In this document: one piece after another, positions 10,637 through 19,727 of the stretch | How positions within the stretch are numbered: the first letter of the stretch is position 1 | How the letters are laid out: each line of letters starts with the position of its first letter | Assembly: GCF_000485595.1 (NCBI RefSeq) | Contig: NW_014577355.1 | Location: 192,319-227,055, forward strand | DNA length: 34,737 bases | Source of the DNA: Priapulus caudatus | Taxonomy: Eukaryota; Priapulida; Priapulimorpha; Priapulimorphida; Priapulidae | Reading direction: 5' to 3' | Notes under the pieces: model-generated | The model's input: only the letters and a program-made list of their open reading frames with translations | Told to the model about the DNA's origin: nothing | The model's database searches: none | Program-made: the position numbers and the translations under genes

Positions 10637-11868
10637 ACTAGCGCGGGTACGCGCTGCGCGGGTAAAATCGTGCCTACTAAGTCATACTACTATACGTAAA
10701 TAATGGGAGCCAGTAGGAACATTTGGTAAACATCGCCAATGACATGTGGCACTCGCATATCAATAATTAGAATCGGTCTAATAAGATAATAAGGCAGGGA
10801 AAAAACTGTACGTATGACATTTATATGACAAGCACAACCCAACCTTAGAACACCTGAGACATAATATTTAATTAGTAATATGGCTCAAGGGCTATTCCGC
10901 CCAGTGTATACCGGGAACGTACCTCTGGTGCTCTTTGATATGGTTAGGGTAGGTTGGGGTAGGAGTAGCGTCAGGCCGACTCCCTAACTGCGTTGTGGAG
11001 TAGGGAAGGTACGGTCCGGCATCTAATAGACCAGGGTACGTTCCGATTACCCCACGTACCCAGGGTACGTGCCGCAGTACCCGGGGGGGGGGGGGGGCAC
11101 ACAGATCCCTCTCAGCAGTAAATAGGGCGTACGAATGCAAAAAGCTATTGTTATCTAACAGCATGTACGAATGGTTGAACTTCGTTCCAAGACTCTTGAT
11201 AAAACAATGTTTTTTCGTGTTATTCTCTGCGTGAAATATGTAGAGATTCGTGCGTATCCAACTGTTAAGCTCCCCACGTACAGCTATTCCATTTTGAGAT
11301 CCGTACAGCAGGAATAAAAGAAATTCCATTCCCTATAGTATAGATTAGAGAACAAGGCCAGCGAGTGGGGGTCGTGCCCCTGATATTGGTCTAGTGAAAT
11401 GGCTTGGCGTGTCAACCACCTGCACATTGAAATAAGAATTTTGTATTGAGATCAGAAAATGCATAGCTTTGGAATGGTAACAATGCATTCTCAGATGTAG
11501 CAGCTGAAACCGAAACTGTGTAACATGAGAGTGAGTAGTACCTCTGAACTGGTCTGGTTTATGCTGTGTTTTAGTTTCGCCCTTTCCGTTTCGGTTCAAC
11601 AATACACAGCTGCTGGAGATCATGAGGAGGGAAGAAATCAATAGCCATAGGCTGTCTGACATTGTTTTGAAGATTGCGGAATTGAGGGTTTTCACCAGAT
11701 TTTCGCGAGTTTGACGGTTTGACAGGATTTTTTTCAGCTACGCCCCACGCCGGGGTAGTAAAGATGGTCCCTGGTGAAAATTGCATCCAGATCGCGTTGG
11801 CGGTTTGGCCGCCTATACCGGAAATACATAAGATAGATACATACATACGAACTCAAATATATATTAGA
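10637..11868. repeat. Tandem 1.2-kb unit, copy A
   Basis: It starts with a palindrome-rich head (GCGGGTACGCGCTGCGCGGGTAAAATCG) and ends with an ATACATAC-type tail plus CAAATATATATTAGA. The internal part has a G14 run and repeated GGGTACG/CGTACCC words. Copy B follows at once. A minus-strand frame starting MEFLLF at 11329 is present in both copies but diverges, so it may be a degraded small gene or chance. Confidence 0.9.
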
Positions 11869-13396
11869 CCTAGCTGCGGTACCCGCTGCGCTGGGTAAAA
11901 TCGTGCTACTAATTCCTACTACGTAAGACTAATAATGGACACAGTAGGAACATTGGTAAACATCGACAAGAGCATTGCATGCCGGAATATCAATATTTAG
12001 AACTCGTCTAATAAGCTATAAGCATGGGAAAAAACTGTTACGTATGACATTTATATGACAGCACAACCCAAACTTAGAACACCTGAGACATAATATTCCA
12101 ATCAGTAAATGGCTCATACGTCTATGTCCCCCAGGTATACCCTGGACGTACCCTGTGGCTATTGTATATGGTTAGGGTATGGGTTCGGCGGTGGGGTTTA
12201 GGGTAGTAGCAGTTGGCCGTAGCTAAGATTTTCACGGGGGGGGGGGGCACTGGGGGGCCTTACATTTTCCGTGGCGGGGCACAATATACTAATTTTATTG
12301 CAGATGTGTTCGAACCTCTTTCGCTTGTATTATACTGTTCTAGCGGCATTCTTTTGAATTCAATTTTTTTTATCAAGCATGGATTTTAAGTGGGGGGGCA
12401 CCTGGGGCGGGCAAGCAAATTTGTGGGGGGGGGCACGTGCCCCGCAGCGCCCTCCCCGCTAGCTACGCCCCTGGGGAGTAGGCGTAGGCGACTCCTAGAC
12501 TCGTTTAGTCGGAGTAGGCGAGTGTACTGGTCCGGCCTATTAGTCAGTACCAAGGTACGTTCCGCGCGTATACCCCCACCGACCCGGGTACGTTTTGCCG
12601 GCAGTATCCGCCGGGGGGGGGGGGACACAACACGCACCCGCTCAGCAGTAATATGGGATAAATGCAAAAAGGCTATTGTTATATAACACATGTACGACTG
12701 GGTTGGACTTTTTCGCTTTGAAAGACCTTGATAAACAATTCTGTTTTTCGTGTTATTCTTGGTGCGCAAATATGTAGAGTTTGATCGTGGCGTCTCAACT
12801 GTTAAGCTCCCACCGATACAGCTATCCATTGTGAGATCGACGCCGAATAAAAGAAATTCCATCTATAGCTATATGATAGAGACAGGCCCAGCGAGTGGGT
12901 CTGTGTTGTCCGACGGATGATGTTCTCTAGTGAATGCTTGCGCGGCACCATGCAGATGAAATGGAAGAAATTTTTGTATTGATCAGAAAATAGCCTAGAC
13001 TTTGGAATGGTACAATGCATTTCAGATTCGAGCATTTGAACGAAAACTCTGACTGCAGAGTGAGTAGTACCTCTGAACTGGCCGTGTTATGCTCTGTTTA
13101 ATTTCGATTTCGCGTTTCGGTTTCACAATACCAGCAGCTGATGAGATCATGAGGTGAGGGCAAGAAATCAATAGTCATAGGCTTGTGCTGACATTGTTGT
13201 GAAGATTGCGCAATTGAGGGTTTTTCACGGATTTTTCGGCGAGTTTGACGGTTGACAGGTTTTTTCAGCTACAAACACCCCGGTATAAGAGATGGCCCTG
13301 TGAAAATTGCATCCAATCGCTTGGGCGGTTTGGCCGCCTATAGGGAAGATACATAGATACATACATAGATACATACGAACTCAAATATATATTAGA
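11869..13396. repeat. Tandem 1.2-kb unit, copy B with insertion
   Basis: It aligns with copy A from head to tail, with many one-base indels. The length excess is explained by the 264-bp MITE at 12210-12473 plus its target duplication. Head-to-tail tandem placement with no spacer suggests unequal exchange or a satellite-like unit. Confidence 0.9.
12202..12481. mobile_element. hAT-like MITE with 8-bp target duplication
   Basis: The insert 12210-12473 begins CAGTTGGCCGTAGCTAAG and ends, read from the other side, CAGGGGCGTAGCTAGCG. These imperfect terminal inverted repeats have the CAG..G start typical of hAT elements. The flanking octamers GGTAGTAG (12202-12209) and GGGAGTAG (12474-12481) match in 7 of 8 bases. 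The tandem copy A lacks the insert and shows the empty site (GGAGTAGCG). The inside is non-coding. Confidence 0.75.
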
Positions 13397-13832
13397 TAAT
13401 ACTGAAATACTTTTGCATTTTTTTATTTAGTTATTTCAGTGTCATTTCATGACAGGTCAATCATGACAGCCCGTGTGGTGACATACATGCAAATGAAGCA
13501 GCTTGACCGGCGTTCTGAATTTATACAAAAGAAGCTAGAGGGCGCACGATGAGTTGCTAACCACTGATCTCTACAAAAAAAGTTATAGATGTTTATTTTT
13601 TCCATATTTTATTTTTAATGTTTTAAATTTTAATAGATGTTTAATTTCTTCTGTAGTCGTTACTGTATCCATCTATCATCGCCTTTGCCGTTTTGCCTTT
13701 CCTCGCAAATAAAAATTCAAAGTATGAGTACATAGACCGTTTTGCCGTATTCTCACATATAATGCTTGCTAACAGCATTTGATATTAGTTTTAGATGAGC
13801 ATGTTTTCTGGCCAATTACAACAACTTCAACA
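13397..13832. other. Spacer without recognised genes
   Basis: AT-rich, with a short inverted motif around TATTTCAGTGTCATTTCATGACA. No frame or known repeat recognised. Confidence 0.4.
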
Positions 13833-13991
13833 ATGGCTGCTTACGTGATGGACGTGAATGTTGTGGCTTGCTGCTGCGGCTGCGGCGGCTGCTACTCCCA
13901 CGGTTGCGGCTGCTGCTGCGGCTCCTCGTCCTCCTCTCGTTCCTCCGCTTCTGGTAAACAATCGCAATTAACAATAATTATCACAATATAA
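13833..13991 (+). CDS. Candidate Cys/Gly-rich small protein or first exon
   Basis: A short frame begins at ATG 13833 in a good context (acaATGg) and encodes about 52 residues. After MAAYVMDVNVVA comes a block with nine Cys (CCCGCGGCYSHGCGCCCG) and then a Ser-rich stretch. At 13953/13954 a GGTAAAC sequence could be a splice donor, which would make the 40-codon part a first exon. Its GC-rich codons stand out sharply from the AT-rich surroundings, which favours real coding over chance. The family is not recognised, and a GC-rich (TGC GGC)n tract cannot be excluded. Confidence 0.35.
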   Translation: MAAYVMDVNVVACCCGCGGCYSHGCGCCCGSSSSSRSSASGKQSQLTIIITI

Positions 13992-14170
13992 TTTTAATAT
14001 ATAATATGGTTGTCTGATAACCTTTTGACCCCCATGAGAAGGTAAAAACAGATTGTTGACGCGTTACAAAGACTGCTGCTTTTTGCTATTTGGACCTATC
14101 TTTTTTTTTTAATATCTTATGTAAAAAAATATAGAATGACCATACTCCATTATTATTCATCTAAACTCAC

Positions 14171-14508
14171 CATATGCAGTTTTGTGAGCAGCCGTTTCCT
14201 GGTGCCGCTCCATCCCATATTTCTTAATGTTCTGCGTGCCCTCAATGAAGGGATCCACAGACGCAAATTTTCCGAGTCCGCGCCCAGATGTTGTTGGCGG
14301 GCTTTGCAGGGTCAGTACTGTCAGTGCTGCTGTAGCGGTACTCGATTCAACTGCAAGCCAGTCCAGTTTCCACGATAAAATTGTGGACTTTTTCTGTACT
14401 GTGTATTTTTTTTTGCGATTCGGATGGCTGCTCATCGCTTCGGGCTGCGGGATGTGTAATGGGTTCTGGTCGTTTTGACGAGCCAGGGCGAACCAAATAT
14501 CGCTCCAT
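14171..14508 (-). CDS. Candidate exon of a zinc-finger/hAT-like protein
   Basis: On the minus strand an ATG at 14508 opens MERYLVRPGSSKRPEP. After a one-base shift at an A9 run (14406-14414) the frame continues with KKSTILSWKLDWLAVES and then FIEGTQNIKKYGMERH QETAAHKTA. The last part resembles the second half of TTF/BED-type zinc fingers of hAT-related and ZNF862-like proteins (GTxNxK...H-x5-H). The expected CxxC half is not visible. The exon ends at 14171 with a strong donor, G|GTGAGT. Either a host gene derived from a transposase or an element copy; the frameshift may be a homopolymer error. Confidence 0.4.
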
Positions 14509-14787
14509 TTTCACTGCGACCGCGAAAACTAGCTCAACATTCACCGTACCCCAGGTACAACGTGATAGTCGCATTACTGGTCTTTGGTTGTCATATACAT
14601 TGATCGTAATTTGTAAACAACATACTGTACTGAGCGCCGTGCTGTGGAAAATAAACACCTTATTAAAAACTGTATCGGTCGAAGACTAGTCAGTCTCTGA
14701 AGTGATTAGAATCAGTTGATTATTACAGCGCTATTCGCTAACCCACAATGCATTGCGAGTTTATTTACGATAGCTGTAAATCTAAAC

Positions 14788-14826
14788 ATAGATGTAGAAT
14801 GAAGATATTTCATTCTATATCTATGA
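14788..14826. repeat. Hairpin-forming inverted repeat, 17-bp arms
   Basis: CATAGATGTAGAATGAA and TTCATTCTATATCTATG are complementary except for one base, with a 5-base loop. No RNA gene is implied. Confidence 0.7.
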
Positions 14827-15070
14827 TCTAAATAAATGTTTGTAAAACGGAAAGCTCGCCGAAAGTGAGGTGAACATGTTAATTTCGTATGCTGCTCCTA
14901 GAACAGAAATTTTGTGAAATTTTCGTAGCAGAGATGAGGGTGACACTGAAGAAAATGGTCGCCCCAAAGAATTGGGTTTGGAGATTTTAGGGGGCTATTT
15001 GGGCTCTGCCGAGGGCGAAATCGCCCGTCGCCCCCGGTTATTTCCGACACTGCGTTGCGGGTCAGACTTG

Positions 15071-15078
15071 TGACGTCA
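15071..15078. promoter_or_regulatory. CRE palindrome TGACGTCA
   Basis: A perfect CREB/ATF half-site palindrome lies about 40 bp from the 3' end of the minus-strand frame at 15117. No promoter is evident nearby, so it may be a chance match. Confidence 0.25.
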
Positions 15079-15116
15079 CATGCCTGTACAAGCAACTGAG
15101 GAAGTGTCAAGGAAGC

Positions 15117-16131
15117 CTAAGCGAGATGCTTCATAACGGCAAAGTCAACAAGTTTGAAAACTTCTGGTGCCTGAATGTGCTTCTCAAGCACATTGATACC
15201 AAAGGTTAGAGTGGCCTGAGATATAGAGGAGGGAAGACTAAACGACCCGTAGAGCATTTCGGCTACTCTGTCTGTGATTATGAGCTCTAAAGGTCTGAAT
15301 GAATTCAATATATTTTTCATGGACTTCTTGATTTCTGGAGAAAATATTTTGGAGATTACTTTCTTCGATTTTCCTGCACATCTGCCGAGAGTCAATATAA
15401 GGAATTCTAGTGAGTCCATATACCACCGCAAAATTCTTAATACCTTCCATAATATTTTTATATATTATAACTTGCCACTTTACATGATAGTACGATTCTG
15501 ATTTAGAAATATAATACGGATCATAAATAATATACGTTTTGTCGTTTCGAGACCGGCCAATACTCCTTACATCGGCCATGTTGTAAAATTCGTAACTTCC
15601 CACGTCGATTCTTCATACGGATCGTAAATAATATACGTTTTGTCGTTTCGAGACAGGCCGATACTCGCCATGTTGTAAAATTGTGTAAATGAAAGCCAAA
15701 AAAACGAGATTTTGATACTAAAAAGTATTCCCATTTCGGTTGAAATAAACACGTGCGGTTTATACATGTATTGTAGAAAGGCTTTTTCGATATTCTATTT
15801 TTACGGCATATTTTTTCTCGACAAATTTCTTATAACCTTCTTTCTCGGGAAGTATCGCATCGGGATATCGGGTTGAAATTTTCGAGACAAGTACGAGTCC
15901 CAATTCTTTTATCAAGTTGTATCTCCATACGACATTATATTTTAGCTGACAAAACACTGGATGTAATCTTTCTTTCATACCATACGATTCGTGTAGGTTC
16001 GTCACTAAGACATAACCGTTGACTCGACCGTCGGTTTTGTATACGTAAATTCCATCGCTTAGTTTAAACAAATCCATCTTATCATGGAACGGGATTCGTT
16101 CAATCACAAGGACATAGCTTGTGTTTTTCAT
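15117..16131 (-). pseudogene. Unidentified protein frame, disrupted
   Basis: The minus strand carries a chain of open frames. The first starts MKNTSYVLVIERIPF at 16131 and runs to 15760. It continues after a shift as the frame with SFFWLSFTQFYNMASIG (15767-15567). It then passes into the SRNDKTYIIYDPYY frame (15603-15238) and finally a frame ending DFAVMKHLA at 15117. The amino-acid composition is protein-like throughout, rich in Tyr, Lys and Ile, so this looks like one gene broken by a duplication and at least one indel. I do not recognise the family; a viral or element origin is possible but unproven. A related relic is at 1-166. Confidence 0.5.
15520..15683. repeat. Local 98-bp-period duplication inside the unknown frame
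   Basis: A block of about 68 bp encoding SRNDKTYIIYDPY occurs twice (15520-15592 and 15618-15683). The 98-base period is not a multiple of three, so the duplication by itself shifts the frame and explains the switch between the two overlapping frames. Confidence 0.8.
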
Positions 16132-17631
16132 TTCTTCTCAAATTTGTTTGAAATTGTAGACGGGGGGGGGGGGGAGGGGCTTAATGCCCCTGGTATACTC
16201 TTCTTCGTTTAAGAATCCTCGCATCGTAAACTCTGCTTACCATTTTTCCGATACAAACAATTCCTTACTATCGAAACTCTCTTCGAGTAAACTAAAATCG
16301 GACGGGCATTTGTATGACTTTGCACTTTCGTTTGGCTCAGCCGTCATTAACATAAAACACCCACGGAGGATGGTGAAATTCATAGTCTTCTGTTTTCTGA
16401 CGTTTCTTCTGACACCGATTGCGTTCCCGCATCGCCCTCACTTCCCTGGCGTGTGGGATTTGCCCGCTTAGAATATTAAACCATGTCAAATATTTTCCTG
16501 GACAAAACGTTTTTAGCACCTGAAAATAAAACTTGCTGAACTTCTTGACCTCATTAATTACGGCATTCTTTCCCTTTGTAGCGTTTCGTGCTTTCCGGCG
16601 ACACCCGATGGCGCCACCGGTCGACACACAATGGCTAGCACACAATCCTAGGTCTATCACTCACCCGTTGTGTCCGGAGACGTTGTATTGGCCGTGATCG
16701 TCGGCCCCCGGACTTCGCTAGCCACCCGAGCGCTTTGCAAGCTACGGCGCTCCCGCAATAACCTGTTCTGTCGTGCTCAGGTCCTGATGCGTCGTAGTTA
16801 GTCAACAGTGCAGGACGAGTAACGACACGTATGCACACCGCAGGGCAACGCCCACCCCCTGCCCACTAGACTCGCGTTGCGATGTATAACTAGTGTATAC
16901 TACGGTAAACACAGAGGTTAGACACACAGTATAGACTATGAACGCAGCCGGGCATAAAGGGCTACAGTACAGTAAAGTATCGACGGCTTCCCCTCCCGTG
17001 CAGCCGCGCACGAAATAGACTAACTCCCTCGCTATTCGTGCAGACTCGACACGTTTACTTTCGGCCTAGTACTGTATTATTTACTCACCCCACAACGACA
17101 GGACAATACGGGGCTTACTCACCGAACGGCCGCTCGAGGCAGAACGTGGTGGGGCTCACTCTCCCTTCCTCTCTCTCTCTCACTTTCTATCTTTCTCTCT
17201 CTCTCTAACTCTCGAACTCTTTGTCTCCCAATTCTATCTACGACGCTCTCTCCTTCGCTCCTACCCGCGAACTACCACGAGACAACGGCGAATTCCCGCC
17301 TGTCACCTGCAGGCCAACTGTTTCGCCGATCTCTGCCGCTAGAGGGGACCCACTGCATCCGGCATGGCGGCCCCCTTTGTTGATGTTACAATCGGTAAGC
17401 AAACCCCCCGACAAAACAGACACGAAGACAAAACAATTAGACAAGACAAACATTCACCCATCTCCCCATCTCCCGGTACCCAGGGGGCTACACCCCCACC
17501 GCTCTGGGAACCCCAAGAGCCCGGTGCCACCGCTACACCTTAAAAAACTTGGTGTGGTGCCGGTGGTGGTTGACAACGTGGCGGGCCAAAATCCCTAAGG
17601 CAACCAATTTTAACATAATTGCACATCTCGG
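16132..17631. other. Spacer with a G13 run, a short ORF and a CT-rich tract
   Basis: It contains a G13 run at 16161-16173 and a 48-codon minus-strand ORF (MNFTILRGCF..., 16383-16237) ending at a donor-like GTAAGC. A (CT)-rich tract lies at 17160-17225 and a GC-rich, LTR- or CpG-island-like stretch at about 16620-17600. A TGGCGCC heptamer occurs at about 16609-16616, but no LTR could be delimited. Short proline-rich frames near 17221-17598 are not convincing genes. Confidence 0.35.
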
Positions 17632-17745
17632 CGGTCTTTGTGACTTATTTAACTTTACCTACCTTCTACGTCCTTACAGAGATATTTCATTCATACTAGA
17701 TCACGGGGGATACATGTAGTTGGCGACAACTGCCCTTTCTAGTTT
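17632..17745. repeat. Third, truncated copy of the large duplicated segment
   Basis: It begins TCTTTGTGACTTATTTAACT and includes GATCACGGGGGATACATGTAG and TTGGCGACAACTGC, as at 19728 and 26196. Similarity is lost after about 17745. Confidence 0.85.
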
Positions 17746-18555
17746 ACCAGAATACTGGCCTACTGCGTACCGAAAGTACACGGATTTTCCTGTCTTCTGG
17801 TTTTCTGGATAGCGGAAATCCTAGTCGCAGGATAATTTCTGCTGCCAGACAACTGTGCGCTATAGCTTTGTGCTATGTTCGCTGTGAAATGGATGCACAA
17901 TTGTAGTGTAATTGTCCGATACCTCTTCTTATTACGTACTATAGTTAAATAGCTTAGAATGTCAGACGTGGTTTTATTGGTTTACATTAGATTTTACGTA
18001 ATAAATTATAAGTATTGTAATAATCATGGGCATGGAAATGTTGAATTTCTTGTGTTTTGAGCAAGTCATACTCCTCTATTATAATTCAGTCCTGATACTA
18101 TATAGGAGCCTATAGCTTTAAACATTAACAAATGCCAATGCCTAAACTTTTTAATCTTTAAATGTGATAAATCTTTTTAGGAAACTTTGCTGAAGATTGC
18201 ATGAAGTTTGTTGACGCATTTTCTATATTTTAGCTAAACAGGCACGGAGAAATCAGAATGCTTCCTGACATCAGGAGACTGAATGCTTTACTGGTGTAAC
18301 CCAAATGCACTATTCTGTTACAACTGCTATGATTATATTACTTTGGAAAGTCAGATGAGTTTCATAAAGTTGCATTAGAAAGTTGAAGAACATGTAGAAA
18401 TATGAGGGAAGATGCTATACTTAGTAGACGTGTTCAAGACAACATAAAATGAAGTTTACCTGTATATGTCTGTAGCTTTGTGTATACTCTCTCCCGCCTT
18501 GGTAAGCGATCCACGGCCGATCTCCGCCATCAGGTATTCTATGCCTGACTGACGT
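17746..18555. other. Spacer without recognised genes
   Basis: AT-rich sequence with no long frame and no recognisable repeat partner in this window. Confidence 0.45.
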
Positions 18556-18915
18556 TCACCTAAAACAACGGGGTTTACACAATCTTTTAAATGGATAAAC
18601 CTCGCAACAACGTAGTCTCGTAAAACGTATTATCCGGTATTCCTTATCACGTGATACTCTCAAGTGAATATTATGGGCCAATAGCACTAAATCACGACGT
18701 ATGGTCAGTCCTATAGGCACGCTACCAAGGTCATTGGGTGACGCTATTACAACAAACTGTACAAATATACGAAATTTGGTCTCAACACTTCGTTTTGTTT
18801 GTGGGGACTGTAGGGGAATGTAAATTTTTGCGTTTTGCGTTTCTCGTTTGACGATGAGACAGAAAGCTGTTTGTTTCTTTTGTAGTTTACCGACTCCTTT
18901 TTCTTGACCGGTCAT
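18556..18915 (-). CDS. Small hypothetical ORF, 119 residues
   Basis: True ATG start (MTGQEKGVGKLQ) and no low-complexity sequence. The product is basic with hydrophobic patches (FRIFVQFVVIAS) but no motif I recognise. No splice sites, promoter or related copy support it. A frame of this size may occur by chance in 35 kb. Confidence 0.2.
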   Translation of the reverse strand: MTGQEKGVGKLQKKQTAFCLIVKRETQNAKIYIPLQSPQTKRSVETKFRIFVQFVVIASPNDLGSVPIGLTIRRDLVLLAHNIHLRVSRDKEYRIIRFTRLRCCEVYPFKRLCKPRCFR

Positions 18916-19106
18916 CGCGGTTGTGTTTCTTTTGTCGTTATCGAGTCGTATTTCTTTGTTGGTTCACTCGATCTGCTCGTTGAGCACCTGTTATCTACCT
19001 TAATATTGAATTGTAATCGTGTATATCGGCCGCCTTGCGGATTCCGACGAACTGGAAGCAGTCTATGTTAAAATAGCTCGGTCTCATATTCTCATAAGCA
19101 ATTATT

Positions 19107-19136
19107 GTATCCGCCGAACGAAGTTCGTGGGGATAC
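19107..19136. repeat. Palindromic hairpin
   Basis: GTATCCGCCGAACGAA and GTTCGTGGGGATAC form arms of 14 bp with two mismatches. This GAACGAAGTTC palindrome is the kind of structure seen at ends of small non-autonomous elements, but no partner is visible here. Confidence 0.6.
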
Positions 19137-19243
19137 TATGGGCCGCCTCAGAGATTTCTTTGTGAATGCTCTACCGGCTGCAGTCTTCTCCGATCATCTT
19201 CAACTTTTGCATGAAGGTGCGTTATCGTAATGCGAATACGCCA

Positions 19244-19610
19244 ATCGTTTTTGGTGTGGGCGGAGTCATCGTTGCCATGGTAACAACATTTTTTCCCGAA
19301 ACATTCTAGAACCTGTAACTTCTGCAGTTTTTACCCGATTGTCATAAAATTTATATTCGTATTAAAATTTCCATTTAAAAATTTAAAAATAAAAATAAAA
19401 ATTTCATATTTCTAGTTAAAATTTCCATTTTAAATTTATATTTAAATTTATGATTGTCATGAATATAATATATATAGGACATGTTATATCCGCCCTGTGT
19501 GCCAAATCCATGACAATCGGGTAAAAACAGTACAAGTAACAGTTCTACAATATTTCCACAAAATGTCTTACCCATGGCAACGATGACTCCGTCCACGACC
19601 AATAAACGAT
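19244..19610. mobile_element. Foldback (MITE-like) element with X-box motifs in both arms
   Basis: Two imperfect inverted arms of about 100 bp (19244-19344 and 19511-19610) flank 166 bp of AT-rich DNA. Both arms share GGAGTCATCGTTGCCATGG and TTACCCGATTGTCA. The left arm holds a perfect RFX X-box palindrome, GTTGCCATGGTAAC (19271-19284); the right arm has a one-base variant (19568-19581). No coding capacity and no clear target duplication. Confidence 0.75.
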
Positions 19611-19727
19611 CTGCATTTATGCTTTAAGCCAGACGCCAGCGCGCACTGCACACCATACCCCCCTGTTGTGTATTCCATATACCTTGCACATTGAGCAAGA
19701 ACGCAGTTGTCTACACATATAACCTTT

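Noticed and set aside
12160-12210. Telomere-like GGTTAGGG/TTAGGG words
   Set aside because: Only isolated words, no tandem hexamer array, and the matching unit at 10.9 kb is equally diverged.
16600-17600. LTR with a TGGCGCC primer site
   Set aside because: The heptamer is present, but no LTR ends, poly(A)/TATA order or gag frame could be matched to it.
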